64,000 bases of DNA, taken from contig CBCTHE010000009.1 in the NCBI GenBank assembly GCA_965146665.1, positions 62,001 through 126,000 on the forward strand, given 5' to 3'. Of the stretch, positions 22,951-31,658 are shown piece after piece. The position numbers and the translations under genes were made by a program. The stretch's first letter is position 1; every line of letters starts with the position of its first letter. The notes below the pieces were generated by a model, which was not told the DNA's origin, ran no database searches, and saw nothing but the letters and a program-made list of their open reading frames with translations. This DNA comes from Ructibacterium sp965146665. Lineage in GTDB: Bacteria > Bacillota > Clostridia > Monoglobales > Monoglobaceae.

Positions 22951-23544
22951 TTATCCCTGTGGGGCATAGCGCGGCCCGTATTCCGCCCGTGCCGCCAGGG
23001 AAAACCATTTAACAAATTCGGACTTCGCCGCTGTGTACGCATCCCGATCACGCTCAAAATGTGTTTTGAGCGTCTGCTTCAGGGACGCGTACGCCTGCGC
23101 TGTTTCAGGATGCTCCACAAGATAATCCCGGAAATACAGTTCATCCCAGTCGCCCGCGGGGCGGACGTGCAGATGGTATACCCGCGCCGCGAACCCGTGC
23201 TTGGTATATCCCTTGTTATAGGATTGCCGTCTCTGAGGCCGGACCGTGTCACTCATAAGCGTCCATCCTAAATTCCGGATCCGCTCAGACAGCTTTCCCC
23301 AGTCCGCCCCGGGCGCGGTCTCCAGCAAAATATCCACAATGGGCTTGGAGAGAAGTCCCGGCACTGCGGTGCTTCCAATATGACTGATCCGTCTGACCGC
23401 CGAACCGAGGCTTTCCAGGCGCCGCCGTTCCTCCCCATACCAAACAGGGTATTCCGGGCTGTATTCCCGCAGAATAATAGGAAACAGCGTCCAAAGCTCC
23501 TCCAGGCTCATCTCGGATAATTCCTTTTCCCGCTGTGTGTCCAT
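22951..23544 (-). CDS. GrpB/UPF0157 family protein
   Basis: 197 residues. The core has the nucleotidyltransferase-like signature RISHIGSTAVPGLLSKPIVDILLE and the later HVRPAGDWDELYFRDYL. The family is widespread and of uncertain biochemical function (the dephospho-CoA kinase C-terminal domain is a homologue). Start at 23544 with GGGAGG upstream; the frame is open further but lacks a site. First gene of the unit with GH32; own promoter. Confidence 0.88.
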   Translation of the reverse strand: MDTQREKELSEMSLEELWTLFPIILREYSPEYPVWYGEERRRLESLGSAVRRISHIGSTAVPGLLSKPIVDILLETAPGADWGKLSERIRNLGWTLMSDTVRPQRRQSYNKGYTKHGFAARVYHLHVRPAGDWDELYFRDYLVEHPETAQAYASLKQTLKTHFERDRDAYTAAKSEFVKWFSLAARAEYGPRYAPQG

Positions 23545-23574
23545 GGTTTCTTCCTCCCGCGGTTCTTTTGCCCT

Positions 23575-23604
23575 ATTATAGCCCCGCACACCTGCTGCTG
23601 TCAA
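23575..23604 (-). promoter_or_regulatory. Promoter of the grpB-GH32 unit
   Basis: On the minus strand TTGACA (23599-23604), 18-base spacer, TATAAT (23575-23580). Divergent from the murQ promoter, with ~47 AT-rich bases between the two -35 boxes. Confidence 0.8.
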
Positions 23605-23651
23605 GCAGATTTTAGGTTATGTAATTTTGTATCAATTATTATATTATCACA

Positions 23652-23680
23652 TTGACACTTCATAACAAAAGTGATAGAAT
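23652..23680 (+). promoter_or_regulatory. Promoter of the murQ operon
   Basis: TTGACA (23652-23657), 17-base spacer, TAGAAT (23675-23680); leader ~90 bases before murQ, where the RpiR-type regulator encoded third in the operon may bind. Confidence 0.8.
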
Positions 23681-23777
23681 AGTCTTCAGAAAGACAGATG
23701 CCCGGTCTTATCTCTTTGCGCGGACGGGACGAATCCAAATGATATATGCCGGGTAAGAAAGGCGGAATGGAGATTTT

Positions 23778-24596
23778 ATGCTGGAAACAGAGATGCGAAA
23801 TGAAAGAACACGGGAGATTGACAAGGCCGGCACCCTCGCGGTGCTGCGTATGCTGAACGAGGAAAACCGGAGAGCAGTGGACGCGGTGGCGGAACAGCTG
23901 GAGCACATTGCTCTGGCCGCGGACAAAGCCGCGTATGCCATCAGCCACGGCGGCAGGCTCATCTATGCCGGCGCGGGAACTTCGGGACGGCTTGGCGTTC
24001 TGGACGCCGCGGAGTGCCCGCCCACCTTTGGCGTGGAGCCCGGTCTGGTGGTGGCCCTTCTGGCCGGCGGAGAAAAATGTATGACCCGCGCCGCAGAGGG
24101 CGAAGAGGACGACGAAACGGCCGGAAGGCAGGATGCCGAACAGATCTCCATCTGTGAGAAGGACGTCCTCATCGGCATTTCCGCGGCTGGCAACGCCGCC
24201 TATGTGGCCGGGGCCATAGACCGAGCCAGGGAAGCGGGCGCCTTTACTGTGGGGCTGACCTGCAATCCCGATACCCGGATCTGCCGGGCGGCAGAGCTGG
24301 CAGTGATCACCCGCACCGGCCCGGAGGCCATTACCGGCTCCACCCGCATGAAGGCCGGAACCGCGCAGAAGCTGGTGCTGAACATGATTTCCACCGCCGC
24401 CATGATCCGCACCGGAAAGGTCTATGAGAACTTTATGATCAACGTCCGGCCTGCGAACAAAAAGCTCCGCGCCCGCTGTATCTGGATCCTCACCCAGCTC
24501 ACTGGCGCGGATCCGGACAAGGCGGAGAAAGCGCTGGATAAGGCGGGCGGGGATATCCGCGCCGCGGCCGCCGGCCTTCGGGAGGGATCCCTGTGA
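23778..24596 (+). CDS. murQ: N-acetylmuramic acid 6-phosphate etherase
   Basis: 272 residues, an SIS-domain lyase that cleaves the lactyl ether of MurNAc-6-P to GlcNAc-6-P and lactate in cell-wall recycling. Signatures: RLIYAGAGTSGRLGVLDAAECPPTF with the first catalytic Glu, then a second acidic motif AAEGEEDD, and GISAAGNAAYV. PEAITGSTRMKAGTAQKLVLN is the MurQ fingerprint. The C-terminal UBA-like helices (DKAEKALDKAGGDIRAAAAGL) are present though the protein is shorter than the usual ~300. It overlaps the kinase gene by four bases. Confidence 0.96.
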   Translation: MLETEMRNERTREIDKAGTLAVLRMLNEENRRAVDAVAEQLEHIALAADKAAYAISHGGRLIYAGAGTSGRLGVLDAAECPPTFGVEPGLVVALLAGGEKCMTRAAEGEEDDETAGRQDAEQISICEKDVLIGISAAGNAAYVAGAIDRAREAGAFTVGLTCNPDTRICRAAELAVITRTGPEAITGSTRMKAGTAQKLVLNMISTAAMIRTGKVYENFMINVRPANKKLRARCIWILTQLTGADPDKAEKALDKAGGDIRAAAAGLREGSL

Positions 24597-25555
24597 GCTA
24601 TGTGATCGGCGCGGACGGCGGCGGAACCAAAACCGATTTGATACTATGCGACACCCAGGGCCATGTTCTGGAACGTGTTTTGCTGGGCGGCAGCAACCCC
24701 AACGACATTGGTCTTAATCGTGCCGCCGTTTGCCTTCTTGAGGGGATCGGCCGGCTGGCCCCGGCGATGCGGCCGGGCGCCCCGGCCACCGCCTTTTTCG
24801 GCATTTCCGGCGGCATGGCAGGCAGGAACCGGGAACGGCTCCGGCAGGTTCTGGCCGAAAAACTGGATCCGGGCATTCGGTTTGAAACCCACTCGGATGT
24901 AATCAATGTACTCAACTGCGGCACAGACGGCCGTGACGGCGGGGTATTGATCGCAGGGACAGGCATGATCGCATGTCTTCGCAAGGGCGCACAGCTGTTC
25001 CGGGCGGGCGGCTATGGCTATCTCCTTGACCGGGGCGGCAGCGGCTATGACTTCGGCCGCGACGCGCTGTACCACACCCTCTGCGTCATGGACGGCCTGG
25101 AGCCGCCGTCCCTTCTCGCCGGGCTGGTGGAGGAAAAAACCGGCGGCCTCTTCCGGAATCTGGACGACATTTATGCCGGGGGCCGCGCCCGCATTGCCTC
25201 CTTTGCCCCGCTGGTCTTTGCCGCGTATGCCCAGGGCGACAGCACAGCGGCCGGGATCATCCGGCGCGGCGCCCAGGAGACCGCCAAACTGCTCAACCGG
25301 CTGGCGGTGCTCAGCGGACAGGCGGTATGCGAGGTGGTTCTGGCGGGCAGTGTGTTTCGGGATTTCTCTGTGCTGGAGCCATTTCTGACCCCGCACCTGC
25401 GGCACCGGTTCAAGTTTATTTTCCCCGCGGTTGACCCGGTATACGGTGCGGCGCTGGAAGCCGCCCGGCTGAACCCCGGCATTGACCAGCAGGTATTTCA
25501 GCAGAACTTAAAACAGGAAATGGAGGACAGCAAATGGACTGCATGCTTAAAATGA
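24593..25555 (+). CDS. BadF/BadG-type amino-sugar kinase (MurNAc/GlcNAc kinase-like)
   Basis: 320 residues, an ASKHA ATPase: phosphate-1 loop IGADGGGTKTDLILCD, FFGISGGMAG, the adenosine region LIAGTGMIACL, then GYGYLLDRGGSGYDFGRDAL. GTG start overlapping murQ by GTGA. Position between murQ and an RpiR regulator, and homology to clostridial MurK, suggest it phosphorylates MurNAc and GlcNAc taken up unphosphorylated, feeding MurQ. No PTS MurP is present, consistent with a kinase route. Alternative: N-acetylglucosamine kinase only. Confidence 0.88.
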   Translation: MSYVIGADGGGTKTDLILCDTQGHVLERVLLGGSNPNDIGLNRAAVCLLEGIGRLAPAMRPGAPATAFFGISGGMAGRNRERLRQVLAEKLDPGIRFETHSDVINVLNCGTDGRDGGVLIAGTGMIACLRKGAQLFRAGGYGYLLDRGGSGYDFGRDALYHTLCVMDGLEPPSLLAGLVEEKTGGLFRNLDDIYAGGRARIASFAPLVFAAYAQGDSTAAGIIRRGAQETAKLLNRLAVLSGQAVCEVVLAGSVFRDFSVLEPFLTPHLRHRFKFIFPAVDPVYGAALEAARLNPGIDQQVFQQNLKQEMEDSKWTACLK

Positions 25556-26373
25556 AGCAAATCTATACCCAGCTGACCGCAAAAGAGCGGCTTGTCGCGG
25601 ACTATATCCAGGCCTTTCCGAATCAGGCCGTCTCCCTGTCCGTGCAGGAGCTGGCCATACGCTCCCAAAGCTCCACCGCCTCGGTGATGCGCATGGTCAA
25701 AAAGCTGGGCTATGACAGCTTTCCCATCTTTAAAATTGAACTCGCCAAAAGCGGGGAACCCAAGGAGCCGCCGCGGGATTTCATCATCAAATGTAAGGAC
25801 TCTCTCCCGCTGATCAGCGAGAAGATTCACCATGCCACCGAAAATGCCATCCGGGAGCTGGTCAATACGCTGGATTTCCGCAAGCTGTCCGCCGCGGTGG
25901 AAAAACTGCGGCATGCGGAACGGATTTTTCTTCTGGGCACCGGCGGTTCCGGCATTCCAGCCTCAGACCTCTATCAAAAGCTGGTCCGGATCGACCGGCA
26001 GGTGATCTTCCATCCGGACCTGCATCTCCAGGTGTCCACCGCGGCTCTTTCCCGGCCCGGGGACGCTGCGGTCATCTTCTCTTACAGCGGCAATACGGCG
26101 GAGGTCAACCACGCCGCCCGGCTCCACAAACAAAACGGCGCTTATCTTCTGGGTGTGACACACGCCACCGCCTCTGTGCTCAGCAAGCTCTGTGACGTGT
26201 GCTGTTATCTGCCCAACACAGAGGGTAATCTCCGGCTGGGCGCCATCACCTCCCGGTATACTGAGCTCTATATCAGCGATCTGCTGTATCTGGCCATAAC
26301 GCAGTACCACTTTGAGGCGACCAAAAAGAATATCCTGCGGACCCGGGAGGCCATCGCGTCTCTCAACCGCTGA
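25534..26373 (+). CDS. RpiR/MurR-family transcriptional regulator with SIS domain
   Basis: 279 residues. N-terminal RpiR HTH (TAKERLVADYIQAFPNQAVSL, SQSSTASVMRMVKKLGY), then SIS sugar-phosphate domain (~105-255: IFLLGTGGSGIPASDLYQKL, AVIFSYSGNTAEVNHAA). It probably senses MurNAc-6-P and controls its own operon. It overlaps the kinase gene by 22 bases with GGAGG inside the upstream gene, so it is translated from the same mRNA. Confidence 0.93.
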   Translation: MDCMLKMKQIYTQLTAKERLVADYIQAFPNQAVSLSVQELAIRSQSSTASVMRMVKKLGYDSFPIFKIELAKSGEPKEPPRDFIIKCKDSLPLISEKIHHATENAIRELVNTLDFRKLSAAVEKLRHAERIFLLGTGGSGIPASDLYQKLVRIDRQVIFHPDLHLQVSTAALSRPGDAAVIFSYSGNTAEVNHAARLHKQNGAYLLGVTHATASVLSKLCDVCCYLPNTEGNLRLGAITSRYTELYISDLLYLAITQYHFEATKKNILRTREAIASLNR

Positions 26374-26393
26374 AACCGCCGGCCAAGCGCAAG

Positions 26394-26429
26394 AAAGCCC
26401 CGATTCCTGGTGTGGAATCGGGGCTTTTA
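26394..26429. terminator. Bidirectional terminator between the mur operon and the activase gene
   Basis: AAAGCCCCGATTC and GAATCGGGGCTTT form a 13-bp perfect stem with 8-base loop (26394-26427). It has TTTAA on one side and TTTCTTG on the other, and serves two convergent genes. Confidence 0.9.
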
Positions 26430-26451
26430 ACCTGTTACCGATTTGACTCAT

Positions 26452-29400
26452 TCACAGGGAGAGGGCCGTTTTCTCGCGCCCTGCCCCATCTCTGTGCAGG
26501 AGCTTCTGCGGCTTCATCCGGCTCTTTTCCCGAACCAGCTTCTTCTCCAGATTTTTGTGCGCGGTTGCCATCATCAGCTTGATCCGGTTCAGCTGGTTCA
26601 CCTCGCTGGCGCCGGGGTCATAGTCAATGGCGACAATATTGGCCAGGGGATTGTGCTTGCGCAGGGGTTTAATCATCCCCTTTCCAACCACATGGTTGGG
26701 CAGGCAGGCAAAGGGCTGGAGGCATACAATATTCTCCACGCCGCTGTCAATCAGCTCCATCATCTCTCCGGTCAGTATCCAGCCCTCGCCGCACTGGGTC
26801 CCCAGCGAGGTGATTTTGGACGCCTTTTCCGCAATGAGGTCAATATGTACCGGCGCTTCAAACCGTGCGCTCTGGGCAAGCGCCTCTTCAATGGGCCGCC
26901 GGTAATGATAGATGACCTTCATCCCCACCCGGCAGAGCGCCTGCATCCGATGGCTTCCGGCCAGCTTTTCATAGGCAAAGTCGTGGTTTTTCAGGCAATA
27001 CATGAAGAAGTCAACCAAATCCGGCACAACGGCCTCGCCGCCTTCTTTCTCAATAACGCCCACAATGTCGTTGTTGGCATTGGGGTGGTATTTCACCAGA
27101 ATTTCGCCCACAACCCCCACCTTTGGCTTCACAAGGCCGTCGATCAGCGGGAGCCGGTCAAAGTCACGCACAATATTCCGGACGTTCTGCTTAAAGGTAC
27201 GGAAACTCCGGTCTTTCACATTTTCCCGGGCGATCTGGTTCCAATGCCGGTACAGCTTCTCCACACTGCCAGGCTTTGCCTCATAGGGCCGGGTCGCATT
27301 GGTCAGCCGCATGAACAGGTCGCCGTAGAGCATGGAATACAGAAGTCCGTATACAAATTTGGGGGTGAACTGCATCCCCGGATTCTTTTCAAGGCCAAGA
27401 TAGCTGAGCGACACCACCGGAATCTGCTCCATATGCAGCTGCTTCAGCGCCCTGCGCAGAAGCGCGATATAGTTGCTTGCCCGGCATCCGCCGCCGGTCT
27501 GGGACATGAGAACCGCGGTTCTGTCCAAATCATAGTTCCCGGATTGAAGCGCGCTGATGATCTGGCCCAGCGTGACAATGGTGGGATAGCAGGCGTCATT
27601 GTTGACATATTTCAGTCCGGTCTCCACCGCCTGTTTATCCACGGTCGGCAGGACAACGGCCCGGTAGCCCGCATTCTGGAATGCGGTCTCCATCAGATCA
27701 AACTGCATGGGCGCCATCTGTGGAATAATCAGCGTATAATCCTGCCGCATGGGCCTGGTATATACCGTCCGTTCAAAAGGCTCCGCCGCGTCCTTGCGGC
27801 AGATACCCCTGCGGCGGCGCTCCTCAATGGCCGCCTTTAAGGAACGGATCCTGATCCGGACCGCGCCCAGATTGGAACCTTCGTCGATCTTAAGTACCGT
27901 GTATAGCTTGTTTTTCGCGGCCAGCAGTTCCTCTACCTGGTCGGTTGTGACCGCGTCAAGCCCGCAGCCAAAGGAATTGAGCTGTACCAGATCCATATCG
28001 TCCCGGGTGCCGCAGAAATCGGCGGCTTTATACAGCCGTGAGTGGTACATCCACTGGTCAAGCACGCGGAGCGGCCGCCGCAGCGCGCCGCGGTGGGCCA
28101 CCGAGGCTTCGGTCAGCACGGCGAAGCCATAGGAGGCAATAACCTGGTCGATCCCGTGGTTGATCTCCGGATCGAGGTGATAGGGACGCCCCGCCAGCAC
28201 AACCGCATGACCGCCGGTCTTTTCCACATGGGCGATGATTTCATCCGCCTTTTTCACAATATCCGCCTGAAAGGCTTTGTCCTCCGCCCGCGCGGCGGTC
28301 AAAGCCCGCTGGGCCTCCTCCCGCGTGACGCCGAACTGGGAGAATTCCTCAAAGAGCCGCTGGCCCAGCCGTCTGTCGTCATCATACGGCAGGAACGGAT
28401 GCAAAAGCCGCGCGCCCGCCTCCTTCATGCAGTCATCCATATTGCCCGCAATGACCTCCGGATACATGGCGACCACCGGGCAGTTATAGTGGTTGTCCGC
28501 CCGTTCATCCTCCCTGCGCTCGTAATTGATAGAGGGATAGAAAATGGTCTTGATTCCGTGGTCAACCAGCCACCGCACATGGCCGTGCACCAGCTTGGCC
28601 GGATAGCAGACCGTATCCGAGGAAATGGTGTCCATGCCCAGCTTGTAAATATCCTTGGACGAGGCCGGAGAAAGCACCACCCGGAAGCCCAGCACGGTGA
28701 AGAACCGGAACCAGAACGGATAGTTCTCATACATATTCAGCACCCGCGGAATCCCTATGGTTCCGCGCGGCGCCGCCTCCGCCGCCAGCGGCTCATAGCC
28801 GAACAGACGTCGGTATTTATACTGGAACAGGTTGTCGCCGCCGTTCTTTCCGGCGGCGCGGCCCGCCCCGCGTTCACAGCGGTTTCCGGTGATAAACCGG
28901 CTGCCGTCCTGGAATTTGCTGATGGTGAGCTGACAGTTGTTGGCACAGAGTCCGCACCGGGTATGCTGGTTTTCCATGGAAAAGTCATTGAGCTCACCGG
29001 CCGCCAGAACTGTGGACCGCGCTTCTGCCCCTGCTCCGGCGCTCTGCCAGCGCTCCAGACCGATCAGCGCCGCGCCATAGGCACCCATGTTTCCCGCAAT
29101 ATCCGGCCGGATCACATGCCGGTCCAGGATACTCTCAATACTGCGCAGAACCGCGTCGTTCAGGAAGGTTCCACCCTGTACCACCACATTCTCTCCGGCT
29201 TCGGACCCATCCCGGAATTTTATGACCTTATACAGGGCATTCCGAATGACAGAATAGCAGAGACCCGCCGCGATATCCGCCACAGAGGCCCCTTCCTTCT
29301 GCGCCTGCTTGACCTTGGAATTCATGAAAACGGTACAGCGGGTTCCCAAATCCACCGGGTGCTCCGCCGCCGTGGCCTGTCTGGCGAACTCGCTCACCGC

Positions 29401-30771
29401 CAGATCCACGGATTTGGCATAGGTCTCAAGAAATGAGCCGCAGCCGGATGAGCACGCCTCATTGAGCATGATGCTGTTGATGGCATGATCCTTGATCCGA
29501 ATGCACTTCATGTCCTGGCCGCCAATGTCCAGGATAAAGTCCACCTCCGGCAAAAACGCCTTGGCCGCCGTATAATGGGCCACGGTTTCAATCTCGCTGT
29601 AGTCCGCGTGGAAAGCCGTCCGCAAAAGCTCCTCGCCGTAGCCTGTGGTCACCGTATAGGCAATGTACATCTCCTTGGGCATCTGCGCGTAGAGCTCCCT
29701 TAAAAACTGCCGGGCCGTCTCCACCGGGTTTCCCTCATTGTTCTTATAATAGGTGTAAAGAAGATTTCCCGCCGCGTCCGTCAGGGCCGCCTTGGTTGTG
29801 GTGGAGCCTGCGTCAATCCCCAGAAAAGCCGGACCGCTGGCCTCCTCCAGCTTCCTTCGGGGGACCCGGCTTTTGGCATGCCGCGCACAGAATTCCGCAT
29901 ACTCCTCCTGATTTGGAAACAGCGGCGGCAGATATTTCGCCAGCCCTTCGCCCTCCTTGGCTGGCTCCCGGAGCCGCTGAAGCAGTGTATAGACACTGAC
30001 CGGCTCTGCCTTTTCCGCCAGCAGTGCCGCGCCGATTGCCACATAATACTGGGCGTTCTGCGGGAAGATCACCTGCTCGTCACCCAGCCGGAGTGTCTCT
30101 GCGAAACGTTTCCGGAGCTCTGACAAAAAGGACAGGGGACCGCCCAAAAACGCCACATTTCCCCTGATGACCCGGCCGCAGGCCAGACCGCTGATGGTCT
30201 GGTTGACCACAGCCTGGAAAATAGAGACGGCCAGATCCTCATGGGCCGCCCCCTCGTTGATGAGCGGCTGTATATCGGTCTTGGCAAAGACGCCGCACCG
30301 GGCTGCAATCGGATAAATGGTTGTATAGTGCTTGGCAGCCTCATTCAATCCGGCCGCGTCCGTGTTCAGCAAAAGCGCCATCTGGTCAATGAACGCTCCT
30401 GTGCCACCGGCACAGGTTCCGTTCATACGCTGTTCAATGGTGCCGTCGTAAAAGGTGATTTTAGCGTCCTCTCCGCCGAGCTCAATCACCACGTCTGTCT
30501 GGGGGATCAGCCGCTCTACCGCCTCTGAGCAGGCAATGACCTCCTGTTCAAAGGGAATTTTCAGACGGCTGGCCAGAGACAGACCGCCGGAGCCTGTGAT
30601 GGTCACCTGATATTCGCCGATAAAATGCTTTGAGAACGCCGTAAGCATCTCGGCCACCTTGTCAAAAACATTGGACATATGCCGCTCATAGCGCTTATAG
30701 ATCACCTGGTCCTCATCATTGAGCAGGACCAGCTTGACCGTGGTTGAACCAATATCAAGACCTAATTTCAT
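26452..30771 (-). CDS. Giant 2-hydroxyacyl-CoA dehydratase activase-type protein
   Basis: 1439 residues. Two consecutive BadF/HgdC-type ASKHA domains: LGLDIGSTTVKLVLLND (residue 3) with GTCAGGTGAFIDQ, and LGIDAGSTTTKAALTDA (~316) with DIGGQDMKCIRI and NEACSSGCGSFLE, the cysteines of the 4Fe-4S cluster bridging activator subunits. Next is a cysteine motif CGLCANNCQ (~604) and a DUF2229/HgdB-like half (GIPRVLNMYENYPFWFRFF, SSDTVCYPAKLVHGHV). The rest resembles dehydratase-related domains with further cysteines. Family members of this size occur widely in anaerobes. They use ATP to inject low-potential electrons, but the partner or substrate is mostly unknown. AAGGAG precedes ATG 30771. Alone behind a MarR gene. 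Confidence 0.92.
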   Translation of the reverse strand: MKLGLDIGSTTVKLVLLNDEDQVIYKRYERHMSNVFDKVAEMLTAFSKHFIGEYQVTITGSGGLSLASRLKIPFEQEVIACSEAVERLIPQTDVVIELGGEDAKITFYDGTIEQRMNGTCAGGTGAFIDQMALLLNTDAAGLNEAAKHYTTIYPIAARCGVFAKTDIQPLINEGAAHEDLAVSIFQAVVNQTISGLACGRVIRGNVAFLGGPLSFLSELRKRFAETLRLGDEQVIFPQNAQYYVAIGAALLAEKAEPVSVYTLLQRLREPAKEGEGLAKYLPPLFPNQEEYAEFCARHAKSRVPRRKLEEASGPAFLGIDAGSTTTKAALTDAAGNLLYTYYKNNEGNPVETARQFLRELYAQMPKEMYIAYTVTTGYGEELLRTAFHADYSEIETVAHYTAAKAFLPEVDFILDIGGQDMKCIRIKDHAINSIMLNEACSSGCGSFLETYAKSVDLAVSEFARQATAAEHPVDLGTRCTVFMNSKVKQAQKEGASVADIAAGLCYSVIRNALYKVIKFRDGSEAGENVVVQGGTFLNDAVLRSIESILDRHVIRPDIAGNMGAYGAALIGLERWQSAGAGAEARSTVLAAGELNDFSMENQHTRCGLCANNCQLTISKFQDGSRFITGNRCERGAGRAAGKNGGDNLFQYKYRRLFGYEPLAAEAAPRGTIGIPRVLNMYENYPFWFRFFTVLGFRVVLSPASSKDIYKLGMDTISSDTVCYPAKLVHGHVRWLVDHGIKTIFYPSINYERREDERADNHYNCPVVAMYPEVIAGNMDDCMKEAGARLLHPFLPYDDDRRLGQRLFEEFSQFGVTREEAQRALTAARAEDKAFQADIVKKADEIIAHVEKTGGHAVVLAGRPYHLDPEINHGIDQVIASYGFAVLTEASVAHRGALRRPLRVLDQWMYHSRLYKAADFCGTRDDMDLVQLNSFGCGLDAVTTDQVEELLAAKNKLYTVLKIDEGSNLGAVRIRIRSLKAAIEERRRRGICRKDAAEPFERTVYTRPMRQDYTLIIPQMAPMQFDLMETAFQNAGYRAVVLPTVDKQAVETGLKYVNNDACYPTIVTLGQIISALQSGNYDLDRTAVLMSQTGGGCRASNYIALLRRALKQLHMEQIPVVSLSYLGLEKNPGMQFTPKFVYGLLYSMLYGDLFMRLTNATRPYEAKPGSVEKLYRHWNQIARENVKDRSFRTFKQNVRNIVRDFDRLPLIDGLVKPKVGVVGEILVKYHPNANNDIVGVIEKEGGEAVVPDLVDFFMYCLKNHDFAYEKLAGSHRMQALCRVGMKVIYHYRRPIEEALAQSARFEAPVHIDLIAEKASKITSLGTQCGEGWILTGEMMELIDSGVENIVCLQPFACLPNHVVGKGMIKPLRKHNPLANIVAIDYDPGASEVNQLNRIKLMMATAHKNLEKKLVREKSRMKPQKLLHRDGAGREKTALSL

Positions 30772-31001
30772 GAAACCCACTCCTTGTATTACTCTCTATG
30801 TACGATTCCAAAGCTGACTGCGTTCCGTTCAGGAAGGGGCCGGGGCCCGTCCGGGCTTTTTTCCGCGCCATGGGCTGGGCGCAGAGCCGTCTCTGCGCCC
30901 GGGATGCAATGCCCTTTGCTTTCAGCTGCCTGTATATCTTTATGCCTTGCACTCTGCCATTATCCCGCCGAGCCGTACACTTTTCGGCACAGCAGTCAGG
31001 G
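30772..31001 (-). other. Leader/spacer between marR and the activase gene
   Basis: 230 bases. The main element is a perfect 10-bp hairpin GGGCGCAGAG-ccgt-CTCTGCGCCC (30877-30900). No T run follows in the minus direction, so it is a leader or processing structure rather than a terminator. No convincing separate promoter for the activase was found, and co-transcription with marR is likely. Confidence 0.5.
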
Positions 31002-31433
31002 CTATCCCGCACTTGTCATGATTTCGGATATCCGCTTCATGATCCGGATATGCTCTCTGGCGTCCTCTTCTCCCAGCATCCGGAGAAAGACGCACATGCG
31101 CTCCAGAATTTCCCTGCGTCTGTGCTCCGCAAAGCGCTGTCCTTTTTCGGTGAAATACACCTGTATCTTTCGTTTATCCTCCGGATGGGGCACACGTTTT
31201 GCGAATCCCTTTCCGCACAGACTATTCAAAACAGCGGCCACCCGCGAGGTATTGATCTGAAACCTCCGGCTGATCTCATGGGCGCTGGCCCCGTTGTTTC
31301 CATCCATCAGGAAAATCAGCACAGCCAGCTCGCCTCTTGCAAATTCTGATATATTGGTCGGAATCAATCTTCCGCATTGTTCACTGCGCGTCATGGCAGC
31401 CAGGAGCTCCTCCGCGCTTTTGTGATAATCCAT
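31002..31433 (-). CDS. MarR-family transcriptional regulator
   Basis: 143 residues, the normal size. Winged HTH with HEISRRFQINTSRVAAVLNSL as recognition region and wing VPHPEDKRKIQVYFTEKG, flanked by dimerisation helices. A 13-base palindrome sits on its own -10 box, so autorepression is likely. Its target is probably itself plus the downstream activase gene. The ligand is unknown. Confidence 0.92.
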   Translation of the reverse strand: MDYHKSAEELLAAMTRSEQCGRLIPTNISEFARGELAVLIFLMDGNNGASAHEISRRFQINTSRVAAVLNSLCGKGFAKRVPHPEDKRKIQVYFTEKGQRFAEHRRREILERMCVFLRMLGEEDAREHIRIMKRISEIMTSAG

Positions 31434-31457
31434 AGCATTTACCTCACAGTATGAGCT

Positions 31458-31495
31458 TTCTAACCTAGAATATCGAAAAATGTCATATTTGTCAA
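31458..31495 (-). promoter_or_regulatory. marR promoter and palindromic operator
   Basis: On the minus strand TTGACA (31490-31495), 17-base spacer, TATTCT (31467-31472). The palindrome TTCTA-acc-TAGAA (31458-31470) overlaps the -10 and start point. Confidence 0.75.
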
Positions 31496-31608
31496 TATCT
31501 ATTCATCCAAATCTCTCTGAAAAATCCTGCCAATGTCAAGCAAAGTAACAAATTTGGTGAATTTCCAGAAAAAATTTTACGGCCATAATCCTGCGGCTGT
31601 ATGCTGGA

Positions 31609-31653
31609 CGCAAAACCACCCTGCAGCCGAAATTGCCGCAGGGTGGTTTTGCG
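31609..31653. terminator. Long perfect hairpin at the end of the AraC gene
   Basis: A 16-bp perfect stem CGCAAAACCACCCTGC (31609-31624) with 31638-31653, 13-base loop, five bases after the stop of the AraC-type regulator. T residues are inside the stem (GGTTTTGCG) rather than after it. It probably ends the carbohydrate operon and shields its 3' end. Confidence 0.6.
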
Positions 31654-31658
31654 TATGC

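Noticed and set aside
23601..23948. Minus-strand frame covering the murQ promoter and start
   Set aside because: It overlaps the murQ promoter, a real coding region on the other strand and the grpB promoter; no protein features.
28042..29436. 464-codon and similar plus-strand frames opposite the activase gene
   Set aside because: Same codon-mirror effect; no start signals or recognisable protein.
30842..30866. GCCC/GGGC hairpin followed by six T on the plus strand
   Set aside because: No plus-strand gene lies upstream for it to terminate, and the stem is only four or five pairs.
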